A DNA stretch of 64,000 nucleotides from an uncultured Bacteroidota bacterium (GCA_902826165.1 CADEDV010000008.1:6320-70319), one strand, 5' to 3'; positions 49,854 to 60,089 are shown, counted from the stretch's first letter. Numbers and translations: made by a program. The notes: generated by a model not told the origin, from the letters alone.

Positions 49854-51086
49854 ATGCGTTTAGTAATTACCATATTATTGCTTCTTGCTATTACCACTGC
49901 AGGTGCCCGTATCATAGTTACCGGAAAAGGCCAGCCCGTAAAAACGCTTAAAGAAGCAGTTGCATTAGCTAAAGACGGCGATACAATCCTTTTGAAAAAT
50001 GGTATCTATAAGGAAGGAAACATTCTTATTACCAGGTCGGTTATCTTGCTGGGGGAAAGCAATACCATTTTGGACGGAGATAATAAAACAGAACTGATCA
50101 CTATCAGCGGGAGAAACATTACCATTAAGAAGATCCAGTTCCAAAACGCAGGCTATTCCGCCCTCAATGATTTTGCTTCTATCAAAGTGATCGATGCCAG
50201 TAATATCCTGCTCGAACAAAATACGATCAGTAACTCCTATTTCGCTATTCATATTTCAAATACCTCCTATTGCAGTATAAGAAATAACAAGATTAGCGGG
50301 AATCCGACATCAGAACAGTTAACCGGCAACGGTATCCATTTATGGAAATCCAGTCATGCACTGATCGAAAATAATTATGTTTCCGGGCACCGGGATGGCA
50401 TCTATTTCGAATTCGTAACTGAATCCACCATCAGGAATAATCGCAGTGAAAACAATATCCGCTATGGGCTCCACTTCATGTTCTCCCACAGCGATCACTA
50501 TATCAATAATACTTTCAAAAAGAACGGAGCCGGTGTAGCAGTCATGTACTCCAAGAAAGTAATAATGACGGGTAATCATTTTGAAGAAAACTGGGGGCCC
50601 TCTGCCTATGGCATTTTACTAAAAGAGATCTCGGACGGCACGATCAGTAATAACACATTTCTTAAAAATACAGTAGGCATTTATATGGAAGGTAGCAGTA
50701 GGATGGAGATACAGAAAAATGCTTTCAAAAATAATGGCTGGGCAATGAAAGTGCAGGCCAGTTGTGATGACAATAATATTCATCATAATAATTTCAATGG
50801 CAACAGTTTTGACATTGCCACCAATGGCACGATGATGCTGAATAAATTCTTTAACAATTACTGGGACAAATATGAGGGCTACGATATTAATAAAGATGGT
50901 ATTGGTGATGTCCCCTATCACCCGGTAAGCATGTATGCGATGATCGTGGAGCAAAACCCCACCACACTCATCCTGATGAGGAGTTTTATGGTATCCATCC
51001 TGGATAAAGCAGAAAAAGCTATTCCCAGCCTGACCCCGGAAAACCTTCGTGACGATAAACCAATGATGAAACCTAATGCACTATGA
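49854..51086 (+). CDS. nosD: Periplasmic copper-site maturation protein NosD
   Basis: 410 residues. Signal peptide (1-16), then a right-handed parallel beta-helix made of NosD/CASH repeats rich in Asn (SYFAIHISNTSYCSIRNN, GDGTISNN-like turns), and the terminal NYWDKYEGYDINKDGIGD, a NosD hallmark. With NosF and NosY it delivers sulfur or copper for CuZ assembly. Overlaps nosF by 4 nt. Confidence 0.95.
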   Translation: MRLVITILLLLAITTAGARIIVTGKGQPVKTLKEAVALAKDGDTILLKNGIYKEGNILITRSVILLGESNTILDGDNKTELITISGRNITIKKIQFQNAGYSALNDFASIKVIDASNILLEQNTISNSYFAIHISNTSYCSIRNNKISGNPTSEQLTGNGIHLWKSSHALIENNYVSGHRDGIYFEFVTESTIRNNRSENNIRYGLHFMFSHSDHYINNTFKKNGAGVAVMYSKKVIMTGNHFEENWGPSAYGILLKEISDGTISNNTFLKNTVGIYMEGSSRMEIQKNAFKNNGWAMKVQASCDDNNIHHNNFNGNSFDIATNGTMMLNKFFNNYWDKYEGYDINKDGIGDVPYHPVSMYAMIVEQNPTTLILMRSFMVSILDKAEKAIPSLTPENLRDDKPMMKPNAL

Positions 51087-51850
51087 TACGGATCGAAAAC
51101 CTGAAAAAGAAATTCAAAAAACTCCAGGCACTGGATGACATCAATGCCTTTTTTAACCAGGGTCAGGTAATTTCCCTGATAGGGCCAAATGGTTCAGGAA
51201 AGACCACCCTCATCAAATGTATACTGGGGATGGTACGGGCAGATAGCGGCAGCATTCATGTAAACGGTAAACAGATCAATGGCGATCCTTCTTACCGCAG
51301 CCAGATCGGCTATATGCCGCAGATAGGCCGCTACCCTGACAATATGAAAGTGGGACAATTGTTCAGGATGTTAAAAAATATTCGGAAAATGCCCGAAACA
51401 GAATTAGATACAGACCTGCTGGTAAAATTCAACTTGGTTTCCATTTTTGATAAACCCATGCGGACACTCAGCGGCGGCACCCGTCAGAAAGTAAGTGCAG
51501 CGCTGGCATTCTATTTTAATCCTGCTATCCTGATCCTTGACGAACCTACTGCCGGACTCGACCCTCTTTCATCCGAGATACTGAAAGAAAAGATCATGCA
51601 GGAAAAGCAAAAGAATAAACTCATTCTCATCACTTCACATATACTGAGCGATCTGGATGAACTGACCACCGATGTGATGTACCTGCAGGAAGGGAAAATG
51701 ATATTTTATAAAGAACTGTCTGTCCTGAAAAAAGAAACCAATGAGGAAAAACTGGGAAAAGCCATTGCCAGTATCATGAAAGGCGGAAAAAGAGAAGCTT
51801 TATGGATCGACGAGGTCCTGGCGCTGAAAGAAACAGTAAAAACCAACTAA
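51083..51850 (+). CDS. nosF: ABC transporter ATPase NosF
   Basis: 255 residues. Walker A GPNGSGKTT, signature LSGGTRQKVSAAL, Walker B ILILDEPTAGLDP, H-loop TSHILSDLDE. It powers NosY in CuZ maturation. Its ATG lies within the end of nosD. Confidence 0.95.
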   Translation: MIRIENLKKKFKKLQALDDINAFFNQGQVISLIGPNGSGKTTLIKCILGMVRADSGSIHVNGKQINGDPSYRSQIGYMPQIGRYPDNMKVGQLFRMLKNIRKMPETELDTDLLVKFNLVSIFDKPMRTLSGGTRQKVSAALAFYFNPAILILDEPTAGLDPLSSEILKEKIMQEKQKNKLILITSHILSDLDELTTDVMYLQEGKMIFYKELSVLKKETNEEKLGKAIASIMKGGKREALWIDEVLALKETVKTN

Positions 51851-51860
51851 AAAAAAGGTC

Positions 51861-52628
51861 ATGCTTAAATTATCACGATATGTGCTGTATGATATCCTGA
51901 GGAGCAAGGTAGTGCTTGCTTATACTCTTTTCCTGTTCATTGTTTCCTTCAGCCTTTTCCAGCTGGAAGAAAATGACAGCAAAGCCATTCTCAGTTTACT
52001 TACCATTGTGCTGATCGTTGTGCCACTGATCAGCATGATCTTTACCACGATCCACTATTACAATTCCTACGAATTTATCGAACTGATGTTATCGCAACCG
52101 CTGAGCCGTACCCGAATCCTGTTGAGTGAATATGCCGGCGTCGCATTATCATTGCTCAGTGCTTTTTTTATTGGCATTGGTATTCCTGTACTATTTTTTG
52201 CGTTTGATGGAACAGGACTTGCTCTTTTATTCACCGGCGGTGCTCTCACCCTCGTATTTATATCCATAGCTTTTTTAGCATCGGTAAAAGCAAGGGATAA
52301 AGCAAGGGGCATCGGCGCTGCCCTTTTGCTCTGGTTCTATTTTGCACTGATCTATGATGGATTAGTGCTACTCATCTTGTTTGCCTTCAGTGATTATCCC
52401 ATGGAAAAATTTACGCTCCTGCTCTCTGCATTGAACCCGATTGATCTTGGCCGGATCTTCATCATGCTGAAAATGGATATCAGTGCACTGATGGGCTATA
52501 CCGGTGCATTATATAAAGACTTCTTTGGTAGTGGTACGGGTGTATTCTTCACGCTGGGCATTATGCTCCTCTGGATCACATTGCCATTGCTATGGGCTAT
52601 CCGGGTTTTTAAACGAAAAGACCTCTGA
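51861..52628 (+). CDS. nosY: ABC transporter permease NosY
   Basis: 255 residues with six helices; the N-terminus LSRYVLYDILRSKVVLAYT and RTRILLSEYAGVALS are typical NosY. 10 nt after nosF. It is the membrane part of the NosDFY transporter. Confidence 0.93.
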   Translation: MLKLSRYVLYDILRSKVVLAYTLFLFIVSFSLFQLEENDSKAILSLLTIVLIVVPLISMIFTTIHYYNSYEFIELMLSQPLSRTRILLSEYAGVALSLLSAFFIGIGIPVLFFAFDGTGLALLFTGGALTLVFISIAFLASVKARDKARGIGAALLLWFYFALIYDGLVLLILFAFSDYPMEKFTLLLSALNPIDLGRIFIMLKMDISALMGYTGALYKDFFGSGTGVFFTLGIMLLWITLPLLWAIRVFKRKDL

Positions 52629-52661
52629 CACTAATTATACATATTTAAAAAGAAAAAGACT

Positions 52662-53399
52662 ATGAATCAATTATCAGCTCAAACCCTGGCGCAGATCGTA
52701 TCCTCCAATCACCGCACTGCATCTGTTTTCGAAAAGTATAATCTCGATTTTTGCTGCAAAGGAAAAAGATCCCTTGAACAAGCCTGCAATGACCAAAATA
52801 TACAGGTGGAAGAGTTACTGAAAGAACTGGAAACAGTTTCTGCAAGCGGTAATGCTGAGGCATTCCCTTTTGATATACTCAGCCTTACCCAACTGACCGA
52901 TTATATTGTTTCCACACACCACTCATATGTAAAAGGAGAAATGCCGCAATTACTGGGTTATCTTGAAAAGATCGCTTCCAAACATGGCCCCCGTCATCCT
53001 GAGCTATATAAAATATTTGAGCTATTCGCCGCTGTAAAAGAAGAAATGGATATGCATATGCATAAAGAAGAGATCATTCTTTTTCCAAGGATCAAAGAGC
53101 TGGAAGGTCTTTCCCAGCAGGACAAAAACGGATTCAGACCCAATATCACTTATCTGTCCGGCCCTATCAATGTTATGGAAGAAGAACATGATCATGCCGG
53201 CTCAGCTTTGCAAGAAATACGCCAGCTGACCAATAATTACCAAGCCCCGCTGGATGCCTGCACCACTTACAAAGTGGCGTTTGCTTCCCTTAAAACGTTT
53301 GAGGAAGACCTGCACCGTCATGTTCATCTGGAGAATAACTTATTATTTCCCAAAGCGATCAGCCTGCTTGAAAAAATGACAGCAACCAGCCTGAATTAA
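52662..53399 (+). CDS. ric: Di-iron Fe-S cluster repair protein RIC, copy 2
   Basis: 245 residues. Cysteine pair C31-C32 in YNLDFCCKGKRSL, then a hemerythrin-like domain with THHSYVKGEMPQL, MHMHKEEIILFPR, EEEHDHAGSALQE and HVHLENNLLFPKA. It closes the nos operon, 33 nt after nosY. Sequence differs much from copy 1, so the two are not a recent duplication. Protection against NO formed upstream of N2O fits the context. Confidence 0.93.
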   Translation: MNQLSAQTLAQIVSSNHRTASVFEKYNLDFCCKGKRSLEQACNDQNIQVEELLKELETVSASGNAEAFPFDILSLTQLTDYIVSTHHSYVKGEMPQLLGYLEKIASKHGPRHPELYKIFELFAAVKEEMDMHMHKEEIILFPRIKELEGLSQQDKNGFRPNITYLSGPINVMEEEHDHAGSALQEIRQLTNNYQAPLDACTTYKVAFASLKTFEEDLHRHVHLENNLLFPKAISLLEKMTATSLN

Positions 53400-53431
53400 A
53401 CCAAGATAAAAGGTTTGTGTAACTTAGTCTT

Positions 53432-53812
53432 GTGAACAAGTTATTTTTTATTGCATCCCTTCTTATTACAGGATTTTCCTGTTCAAAAAACAGCAACGGG
53501 GAGACCGACCGGGTACTCCCTGTTGTTACTATATCAGCACCGCTGAATAACCAGGTATTTACAGCAGGGCAATCAGTGAATATTACCGGAACACTCAGTG
53601 ACAATCAGCAACTGGTGGAAGTACATGTACATATTTCTAATAATAGTACCGGCACCTTACTGGTGGATATACACCGGTATCCACTGTCCGCAACTTATAT
53701 ACTGAATGAAAGTTTCATTGTACAAAGCGGAATTGAATATAAGATACAGGTGATCGCCAAAGACAATGCGGCTAATGAGAGCAGGGCTACTGTGCTGGTT
53801 AGTGCCAATTAA
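53432..53812 (+). CDS. Small Ig-like lipoprotein
   Basis: 126 residues beginning with GTG at 53432. Signal NKLFFIASLLITGFSC, lipobox GFSC, then one Ig/cadherin-like beta domain (VTISAPLNNQVFTAGQSVNI ... DNAANESRATVLVSAN) related to DUF4625-type modules. Function unknown. 32 nt after ric, followed by a terminator, so it may be the last gene of the nos unit. Confidence 0.8.
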   Translation: MNKLFFIASLLITGFSCSKNSNGETDRVLPVVTISAPLNNQVFTAGQSVNITGTLSDNQQLVEVHVHISNNSTGTLLVDIHRYPLSATYILNESFIVQSGIEYKIQVIAKDNAANESRATVLVSAN

Positions 53813-53839
53813 AAGCTGCCTGTTGCCAGGCAGCCTTTT
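53811..53839 (+). terminator. Terminator closing the nos unit
   Basis: Stem GCTGCCTG / CAGGCAGC (53815-53822 and 53827-53834) with loop TTGC, A-run before and T-run after. It may also stop the convergent TPR gene. Confidence 0.8.
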
Positions 53840-53867
53840 ACTACACACCAACTCATGAAAAAAAACA

Positions 53868-55478
53868 TCATTTCCCTTCTGCAACCCACTTTTCTAACGT
53901 TTCAATATATTTATTGATATCGGCATTACCAGGCTCCAGTGCCCGGTATTTTTCAAACCAGTTTAATGCCTCTTTATAATTTTTGGTATTATTTGCCTCA
54001 TAAACAGCCAGGTAACTATAGGCCTTCAGCAGCATTGCTTTATTAGTTTTTTCATCTGCCTCACCTATTTCGGTTAGCTTTTTATAATGTGGTATGGCCA
54101 GGCCAAGCTGCATGGCTGTATCAACGGCTGCATTTACGGTAGCCCTCCAGTAATACCCATAAATATTATCCGGGTATGTTGTGGTGTATACCGTGAATAT
54201 CGAATCTGCCCCGGAATAATTTTGTGCGTTATACGTGGCAAGCCCCCAGTTGAACAAGTCAATATTGGAGGGATTCTCTTTCCAGTTATATATTTTACCC
54301 AGCCAATAGGATTGTTCTTTGTAAGCAGCTGCCTTTTTGTACAGCCCTGCTAATTGCGCAGCGTAGATTGCCCGGCTGGCCGCAACACTGTCCAGTTCAA
54401 CTGCCTTTTCATAATACCTGATCGTTTTCTCTTCATTTCCGGCTACCCGGTCAGACAAAGCAGCCCTGAAAGCAAAATCTTTTGCAATCAAACTTTCCTG
54501 TCCGGCCTTAGCGAAATAATCATTGAGATACGAAGCAGCTCTAACTGAATCGCCCAAAGTTGCATAAGAATAAGCGATCAGTTTAAAAAGCCGTGGCTGC
54601 ACACTATCTTTTGCCTTACCAAGAATTGACAGGGATGAATTAATCGCCTCCTGGTAGTCCCCGGTAAGATATAACAGGTCAGTAAGCCTGTAGTCATTCT
54701 GCAGGGAGTAATCCGTAGCGGTTATAAATTTCTCCAGGTATTTCCTGGCAAGTTTCACATCCCTGAAATAATAATGTTCGTACAAGGCCTCCAGCACTGG
54801 CGCATAAGTTGAATCAATTGCATAGGCTTTCTTGTAGTGTTCCAGGTAAACTTCCGTGTTCTTCTGAGCATTAAAAATTTGCCCTGTCAGGTAATGTGCT
54901 TTTACATTGCCTGGATCTTTCTTTAAAGCCTCTGTATAACAGAGATAGGCAGAAGAGGCATTTTTTAATTTGCGGTAGGCCATTCCCCGCAGTATATCAA
55001 CCTCAGGGTTTTTTTTATCATACTTTCCTGCTGCCTGTAATAATTCAATGGCGAAATTATTATCGCCATTTTTCTCGCTTATCATTACATCTGCAATTGC
55101 CAGCAGCAGCTGAGCATTTTTCTTATTCTTCTTGTTATCCAATATCTCCCTAAATACCTGAAAAGCGGATTCCTTATTTCCCTCCCGCAACTGGTAGCGG
55201 GCATAAGAAATTCTGCTGAACGGATCTGCCGACAGATCGTGGAGTTTATTTTCCTCAACAAATTCCCGGGCATCTTCCTTCTTATCTTGTTCCAGATAAG
55301 TTTTTACCATCAGGTAATTTAAAGATGGCTCAGGCCCATTTTCCCGGATAGCAGACTCAAGGATTTTTTCAGCACTTGCATACCGTTCATTCTCTATCAA
55401 CTGAACAATATTGTCCGTATCCTGTGCAAAAACGGATGCGGAAAAAACGAAAACTGTAATCACAAAAAAAAACTTCAT
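53868..55478 (-). CDS. Tetratricopeptide-repeat protein, exported
   Basis: 536 residues. Signal peptide MKFFFVITVFVFSASVFAQ, then about ten TPR-like helix pairs over the full length (for example KDPGNVKAHYLTGQIFNAQ, and NYKEALNWFEKYRALEPGNA at the end). Such proteins are scaffolds for envelope complexes. Partners unknown. Confidence 0.9.
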   Translation of the reverse strand: MKFFFVITVFVFSASVFAQDTDNIVQLIENERYASAEKILESAIRENGPEPSLNYLMVKTYLEQDKKEDAREFVEENKLHDLSADPFSRISYARYQLREGNKESAFQVFREILDNKKNKKNAQLLLAIADVMISEKNGDNNFAIELLQAAGKYDKKNPEVDILRGMAYRKLKNASSAYLCYTEALKKDPGNVKAHYLTGQIFNAQKNTEVYLEHYKKAYAIDSTYAPVLEALYEHYYFRDVKLARKYLEKFITATDYSLQNDYRLTDLLYLTGDYQEAINSSLSILGKAKDSVQPRLFKLIAYSYATLGDSVRAASYLNDYFAKAGQESLIAKDFAFRAALSDRVAGNEEKTIRYYEKAVELDSVAASRAIYAAQLAGLYKKAAAYKEQSYWLGKIYNWKENPSNIDLFNWGLATYNAQNYSGADSIFTVYTTTYPDNIYGYYWRATVNAAVDTAMQLGLAIPHYKKLTEIGEADEKTNKAMLLKAYSYLAVYEANNTKNYKEALNWFEKYRALEPGNADINKYIETLEKWVAEGK

Positions 55479-55507
55479 ACTATATTTATTTTATCTGATA
55501 CGGAATA

Positions 55508-56359
55508 TTATTTAGGGGATATAGTCAGCACCGGTATAGCAGAACGCTTATATAAATAATTACCAAACCACCTGCTAAACCATCCTTTTAAAACAGATTC
55601 CTTTCCTGAATTCACCACGATAAGATCCGCCTGGATATTAGTAGCATACGCCAGGGTGTCATCAGCCACATTTTTTCCTTCTTTAGACGAACAATAGACC
55701 TTCACATCAGCATAATCCCTTAATAACTGGTAAGCCATGGTCAGGTGTTTTATATTCCGCTTATCTTCTGCATACCGGCTACTCCGGTGTCCCATCAGGT
55801 GTATCATACCATTGAATTGACTGGCCAGCCGGGTGGCTACAGATAACTTTCTTAACGGCAAAAAATCATTCACAGGTACTACTATGTTTTGTAAATGCTT
55901 CACATCAAAATCCCTTGTCACGGTAAGGATAGGGCATTGTGACTGCAGTGATAATTCATTCACATTAACTTCGTGTACCAAGGCTCCGAAAAATTTCTTT
56001 TTATGCCGGGGAATCATCACGAGATTAATATGCCGTGTAATAATCAATTCCTTCATCTGTACATCCCAACTTCCAGATCTTACTGACGCATCCAGCAGAA
56101 GGCCTTCCCGTAAACGATTCCGGTACTTGCTGACCAGTTTTTTCATTTTATGCCGGGCCTTCTCTTCTGTATTGAAAAATGCGGGTACGGAAAAATAGCC
56201 ATCAAAAAAAACGGAAATAGGCAGGTAGGGAGTACACACGTGCAACAGGTGAATATCACACCCAAAATGATTGGCCGCCTGAACAGCTTTTTCAATTATA
56301 AAATTGGTGTTCCTGTTAAAACCCACGGGTACCAGTATATGATCAAATAGGCGTTGCAT
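55508..56359 (-). CDS. Tandem universal stress protein (UspA x2)
   Basis: 283 residues, two UspA domains. The first begins DHILVPVGFNRNTNFIIEKAV, the second VKHLQNIVVPVNDFLPLRKL and ends LIVVNSGKESVLKGWF...AIPVLTISP. The ATP-binding G-x2-G-x9-G pattern is degenerate in the second. Likely a stress or energy sensor. Neighbouring two-component genes and the respiratory island fit a role under low oxygen, without proof. Confidence 0.9.
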   Translation of the reverse strand: MQRLFDHILVPVGFNRNTNFIIEKAVQAANHFGCDIHLLHVCTPYLPISVFFDGYFSVPAFFNTEEKARHKMKKLVSKYRNRLREGLLLDASVRSGSWDVQMKELIITRHINLVMIPRHKKKFFGALVHEVNVNELSLQSQCPILTVTRDFDVKHLQNIVVPVNDFLPLRKLSVATRLASQFNGMIHLMGHRSSRYAEDKRNIKHLTMAYQLLRDYADVKVYCSSKEGKNVADDTLAYATNIQADLIVVNSGKESVLKGWFSRWFGNYLYKRSAIPVLTISPK

Positions 56360-56437
56360 TCATTAATTATAATGGCTACAAAGTAGGTCACCGGGTTAAA
56401 AAGGGAATTAAGCTGTTATTAGAAAAGAGTTAGAAGC

Positions 56438-57814
56438 TCATCGGAGCATAGTAGGCAGTATAACCCGGAAAATAGTACCCTCCACAGGTTCGGAGGTAAT
56501 GGAAAGTGCCCCTTTATGCAGGTTAATGATGCGTTTTGTTAATGTCAGTCCAAGGCCAACACCTGGTTTCCCTACAGCATTGCCTCCCCGGTAGAATGGT
56601 TCAAAGAATCGATTCATTTCGTCTTCAGGAATAATATCCCCTTTGTTAATGAACCTGATCTCTGCTTTACCAGCATTAAAAATTAATTGAACGTTCACGG
56701 ACCTGTCAGGTGAGTATTTACAGCCATTCTCCATAATATTCCTGAAGGCACTTTGTAGTAAATGAACATTACCAAACACCTGGCATTCATTTTCGTCTTC
56801 CGGCAGTTCATTAAACTCAAGTGTTATAGTATACCCGGTATGCTGGCGTAATGTTTCGCTATGTGCCTTCAGCAACACTTCATCAATTCTTACTTTGTCA
56901 AGAGAAATAGCACCATGCGTTCCAGCGTTTGCAATTTCCAGCAATGTTTTAGTCAGCTGGTGAAGTTCTTGTATATCTTCCAGCACTGAACCCAGTACCC
57001 TTCGGTATTCTTCACCGCTCCGGTTATGTAATAATGCCACTTCGATCTGGCTTGAGACCGAAGTCAATGGCGTAGATAATTCATGAGAAGCATTGGAAAT
57101 AAACCGCCGTTGAATAGCAAAAGATTCTTCCAGCCTGTTCAGAAGATCATTGAATGTGCTATTTAATTGAGAAAGTTCATCTCCTTTTTGTCCCACATAT
57201 AAACGGTGAGAGAGATTTTGTGAAGTGATCAGTTGTACGTCCCGGATCGTTTGATTAATTGGTTTCACCAGGCTTCTCGCAAAAAGGAACCCGGCAAGAA
57301 TGGTAAACAAAAGTGCTACCGGAAGGTAAACAAGAAAGAGTTTTTTTAGGTTTCTTATGTATTCAATACCGGCCTCATTTTCTGCTGCTACCAATACGGT
57401 GTACGAGATACCGTCTAATGTTGCATTCAGCAAACAAACATCCTTTCTCCCGTAAGTAAAAAAAATAATACTATCTCTTTTCAGCTGATCAAATAGTTCC
57501 CTGTCAACATCAATCTGCGATGTACCTTCATCATGGTATTCATAAAAAATAGAACCATCCTTATCATAAATGTTGATATTCTTATTGATCAATGCAGCCG
57601 GAGAGGTTGAATCCAGTGACTTCAGCAGGTTAGTGGTATCGTTTTTAAACAGGTTATATTGGTAGGCCGTCCGGGCTGCCCGGGTCTTTAATCTTTTTCG
57701 GAAATCTTTTTGAATATTCTGATCGCTGATATTATAGATAATAGCAGCGATCACCAGTACAATACCGGAAACAATTGCCGTAAACAGGAGATTAATTTTG
57801 ACTGATAATTTCAT
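56438..57814 (-). CDS. Two-component sensor histidine kinase (OmpR-partner type)
   Basis: 458 residues. Helices at about 8-28 and 165-185 flank an extracytoplasmic sensor domain. HAMP (about 186-240), HisKA with the phospho-His in FISNASHELSTPLTSV, and HATPase_c with MENGCKYSPD and GVGLGLTLTKRI. Its ATG shares one base with the stop of the regulator gene, so both are coupled. Signal unknown. Confidence 0.93.
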   Translation of the reverse strand: MKLSVKINLLFTAIVSGIVLVIAAIIYNISDQNIQKDFRKRLKTRAARTAYQYNLFKNDTTNLLKSLDSTSPAALINKNINIYDKDGSIFYEYHDEGTSQIDVDRELFDQLKRDSIIFFTYGRKDVCLLNATLDGISYTVLVAAENEAGIEYIRNLKKLFLVYLPVALLFTILAGFLFARSLVKPINQTIRDVQLITSQNLSHRLYVGQKGDELSQLNSTFNDLLNRLEESFAIQRRFISNASHELSTPLTSVSSQIEVALLHNRSGEEYRRVLGSVLEDIQELHQLTKTLLEIANAGTHGAISLDKVRIDEVLLKAHSETLRQHTGYTITLEFNELPEDENECQVFGNVHLLQSAFRNIMENGCKYSPDRSVNVQLIFNAGKAEIRFINKGDIIPEDEMNRFFEPFYRGGNAVGKPGVGLGLTLTKRIINLHKGALSITSEPVEGTIFRVILPTMLR

Positions 57815-58506
57815 CAGCTCTTATCTTTCAGGACATAGCCCATCCCCACATGGGTATGAATAAGTGGTTCATCAAACCCTTTATCAATTTTTTTCCGGAG
57901 GTAATTCACATACACATCAATCACATTGGTACGGGTATCAAAATCAATATCCCATACCTGCAGGGCAATGTCAGCACGGGATACCACCCGGTTCTTATTG
58001 CGCAGCAAATATTCCAGCAGCTGGAATTCTTTTGCTGTCAATGAAATCGTTTGCTCATTCCTCGTCACTTCTTTACTATCCAGATTCATGACCAGGTCAC
58101 CTGCTTTTAATAAAGTACCGGTTGCTACAGTTGTGTGAATTCGTTTCAGCAGGGCCCTGATCCGTACCAGTAGTTCCCTGAAATCAAAAGGCTTAATGAT
58201 ATAATCATCTGCGCCGGCATCAAATCCCTCTATTTTATCATCCACTGCACTCATGGCTGTCAGCATCACCACTGGTACAGCAGCGTTTGCAGAACGGATA
58301 GCTTTACATAATTCATAACCGTTCATACCGGGCAGGTTGATATCAAGAATTACCAGGTCAAACGACTGATTACGGAACAGCTTCCATCCCATTACCCCGT
58401 CATAAGCCACTTCAGCCTGGAAACTGTTTTCTGTAAGCCCCTGCTTTAATGAATCAGCAATTTTTTTTTCATCTTCAACTATCAATATCCGTATATCATG
58501 CATCAT
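57814..58506 (-). CDS. OmpR/PhoB-family response regulator
   Basis: 230 residues. Receiver with LVILDINLPGMNGYELC (phospho-Asp near 54) and Lys in IIKPFDFRE, then a winged helix of the OmpR type (LTAKEFQLLEYLLRNKN ... DVYVNYLRKKID ... IHTHVGMGYVLK). Partner of the following kinase. Confidence 0.95.
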   Translation of the reverse strand: MMHDIRILIVEDEKKIADSLKQGLTENSFQAEVAYDGVMGWKLFRNQSFDLVILDINLPGMNGYELCKAIRSANAAVPVVMLTAMSAVDDKIEGFDAGADDYIIKPFDFRELLVRIRALLKRIHTTVATGTLLKAGDLVMNLDSKEVTRNEQTISLTAKEFQLLEYLLRNKNRVVSRADIALQVWDIDFDTRTNVIDVYVNYLRKKIDKGFDEPLIHTHVGMGYVLKDKS

Positions 58507-58538
58507 TTTATAAAATTATGTCTCTTCATCCAGATAAA

Positions 58539-60089
58539 TTATACTTTTATCATTTTATCCCCTTCTTTGTAAACAATATTATAGAGGTCCCTTCTCCGGT
58601 CATTCCAGGTTTGTACCGACCCATATTCCCGGTTCCTTTTGAGAAGGCTTAAATCCAGTTCCTGGACTATCGCTGTTTCAACATTGGCCGGCGCTTCAGC
58701 TGCTAATCCTTCTCTGTGAAATTCAATATCACTGGGTGTAAATATTGCCGATTGGGCAAAGTGAATATCCAGGTTATCTACATTTGGCAAATTACCTACG
58801 CAACCGGTAATTACTACATAGAGTTGATTCTCTACAGCACGGGCTTGTGCACAATAACGAACCCTCAGGTAAGATCTCCGTTCATCTGTATTAAACGGCA
58901 CAAAAAGGATGTCAGCACCTTTGCTGGCAGCAATCCTTGACAATTCAGGGAATTCTATATCATAACAAATTGCTATTGCCACTTTCCCGCAATCGGTGTT
59001 AAAAACCTTTATTTCTTCTCCCGGCTTCACACCCCACCATTTCCGCTCATGCGGAGTAATATGAATTTTATACTGCTTGTAGTAAGTTCCGTCTCTTTTA
59101 AAAAGAAAAGATACATTATATAAGTTATCGTTTTCTACTACAAAATGTGAGCCTGCCACAATGTTGACATTATACTGTACTGCCAGTCTCGTAAACAGCT
59201 GGATATACGGCTCCGTAAACTGATCCAGCATTCTCACGGCCTCCGCAGGTGGTTTTTTAGGCATGAAACTAAGTAACTGCATTGTGATCATTTCCGGGAA
59301 GACGACAAAATCTGTCCTGTAATCCGATGCCACATCTACAAAATATTCGCAGCCGGAAGCAAACTCTTCAAAATTCCTGATCTCCCGCATCTGGTACTGT
59401 ATGCAGGTAACCCTTACATAAGGATCCGTTTTCTGCATACTCCCTGCAGGCTCAGTAAATAAAAGGTTATTCCATTCAAGGAATGTTCCATATCCGCCGG
59501 ATTCTGTGTCATTGGGAAGATACCCCGGCAGTATTCTTTTTAATACAAAACCATTAGATAATTGAGCGGTCAGGACCGGATCATATATTTTTTTATCCAT
59601 CACCTGTTGCACATATTCCTGTACCTTCATCCTGTTTGCATATTTATGAAAATCCGGAATCCTCCCCCCGACAAGGATTGATTTTAGATTATGTTCTTTT
59701 ACCAGATTCTTTCTCGCTTCATATAATCTCCTGGCTAATTTCATTTCCCTGTAATCAGGATGCACCATGATTTCCATGCCATATAAAGTATCTCCCTGCA
59801 GATCATGATTTGTGATAAATCCATTATCTGTTAATTGATTCCAGCTGGCTGTCTCGGCATAATTACTGCGCCTGATGATAAGGCTGCAGGAAGATGCTAC
59901 AATTTTTTTATTGTACTCTATACAAAACTGGCCTTCCGGAAAAATAGCAAGGATACTTTCAAATTGCCCGGAACTCCAGGGTTTCATTCCTGGAAAACAT
60001 GCCAGTTGCAGGGCACAAATGGCATTAAAGTCTTCCGGGCAGATATTTCTGCATTTAACACTTGTTCTTCTTTTGATTTTTTTATCCAT
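58539..60089 (-). CDS. GNAT acetyltransferase fused to a nitrilase-superfamily hydrolase
   Basis: 516 residues. Residues about 10-215 form a GNAT domain (ICALQLACFPGMKPWS, MVHPDYREMKLARRLYEARK). Residues about 225-510 are a carbon-nitrogen hydrolase with catalytic Glu in VFPEMITMQ, Lys in YKQYKIHITPHE and Cys in VAICYDIEFPELSR. This two-domain arrangement is known in many bacteria; substrate unknown, with amide or deaminated glutathione-like compounds possible. Confidence 0.92.
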   Translation of the reverse strand: MDKKIKRRTSVKCRNICPEDFNAICALQLACFPGMKPWSSGQFESILAIFPEGQFCIEYNKKIVASSCSLIIRRSNYAETASWNQLTDNGFITNHDLQGDTLYGMEIMVHPDYREMKLARRLYEARKNLVKEHNLKSILVGGRIPDFHKYANRMKVQEYVQQVMDKKIYDPVLTAQLSNGFVLKRILPGYLPNDTESGGYGTFLEWNNLLFTEPAGSMQKTDPYVRVTCIQYQMREIRNFEEFASGCEYFVDVASDYRTDFVVFPEMITMQLLSFMPKKPPAEAVRMLDQFTEPYIQLFTRLAVQYNVNIVAGSHFVVENDNLYNVSFLFKRDGTYYKQYKIHITPHERKWWGVKPGEEIKVFNTDCGKVAIAICYDIEFPELSRIAASKGADILFVPFNTDERRSYLRVRYCAQARAVENQLYVVITGCVGNLPNVDNLDIHFAQSAIFTPSDIEFHREGLAAEAPANVETAIVQELDLSLLKRNREYGSVQTWNDRRRDLYNIVYKEGDKMIKV

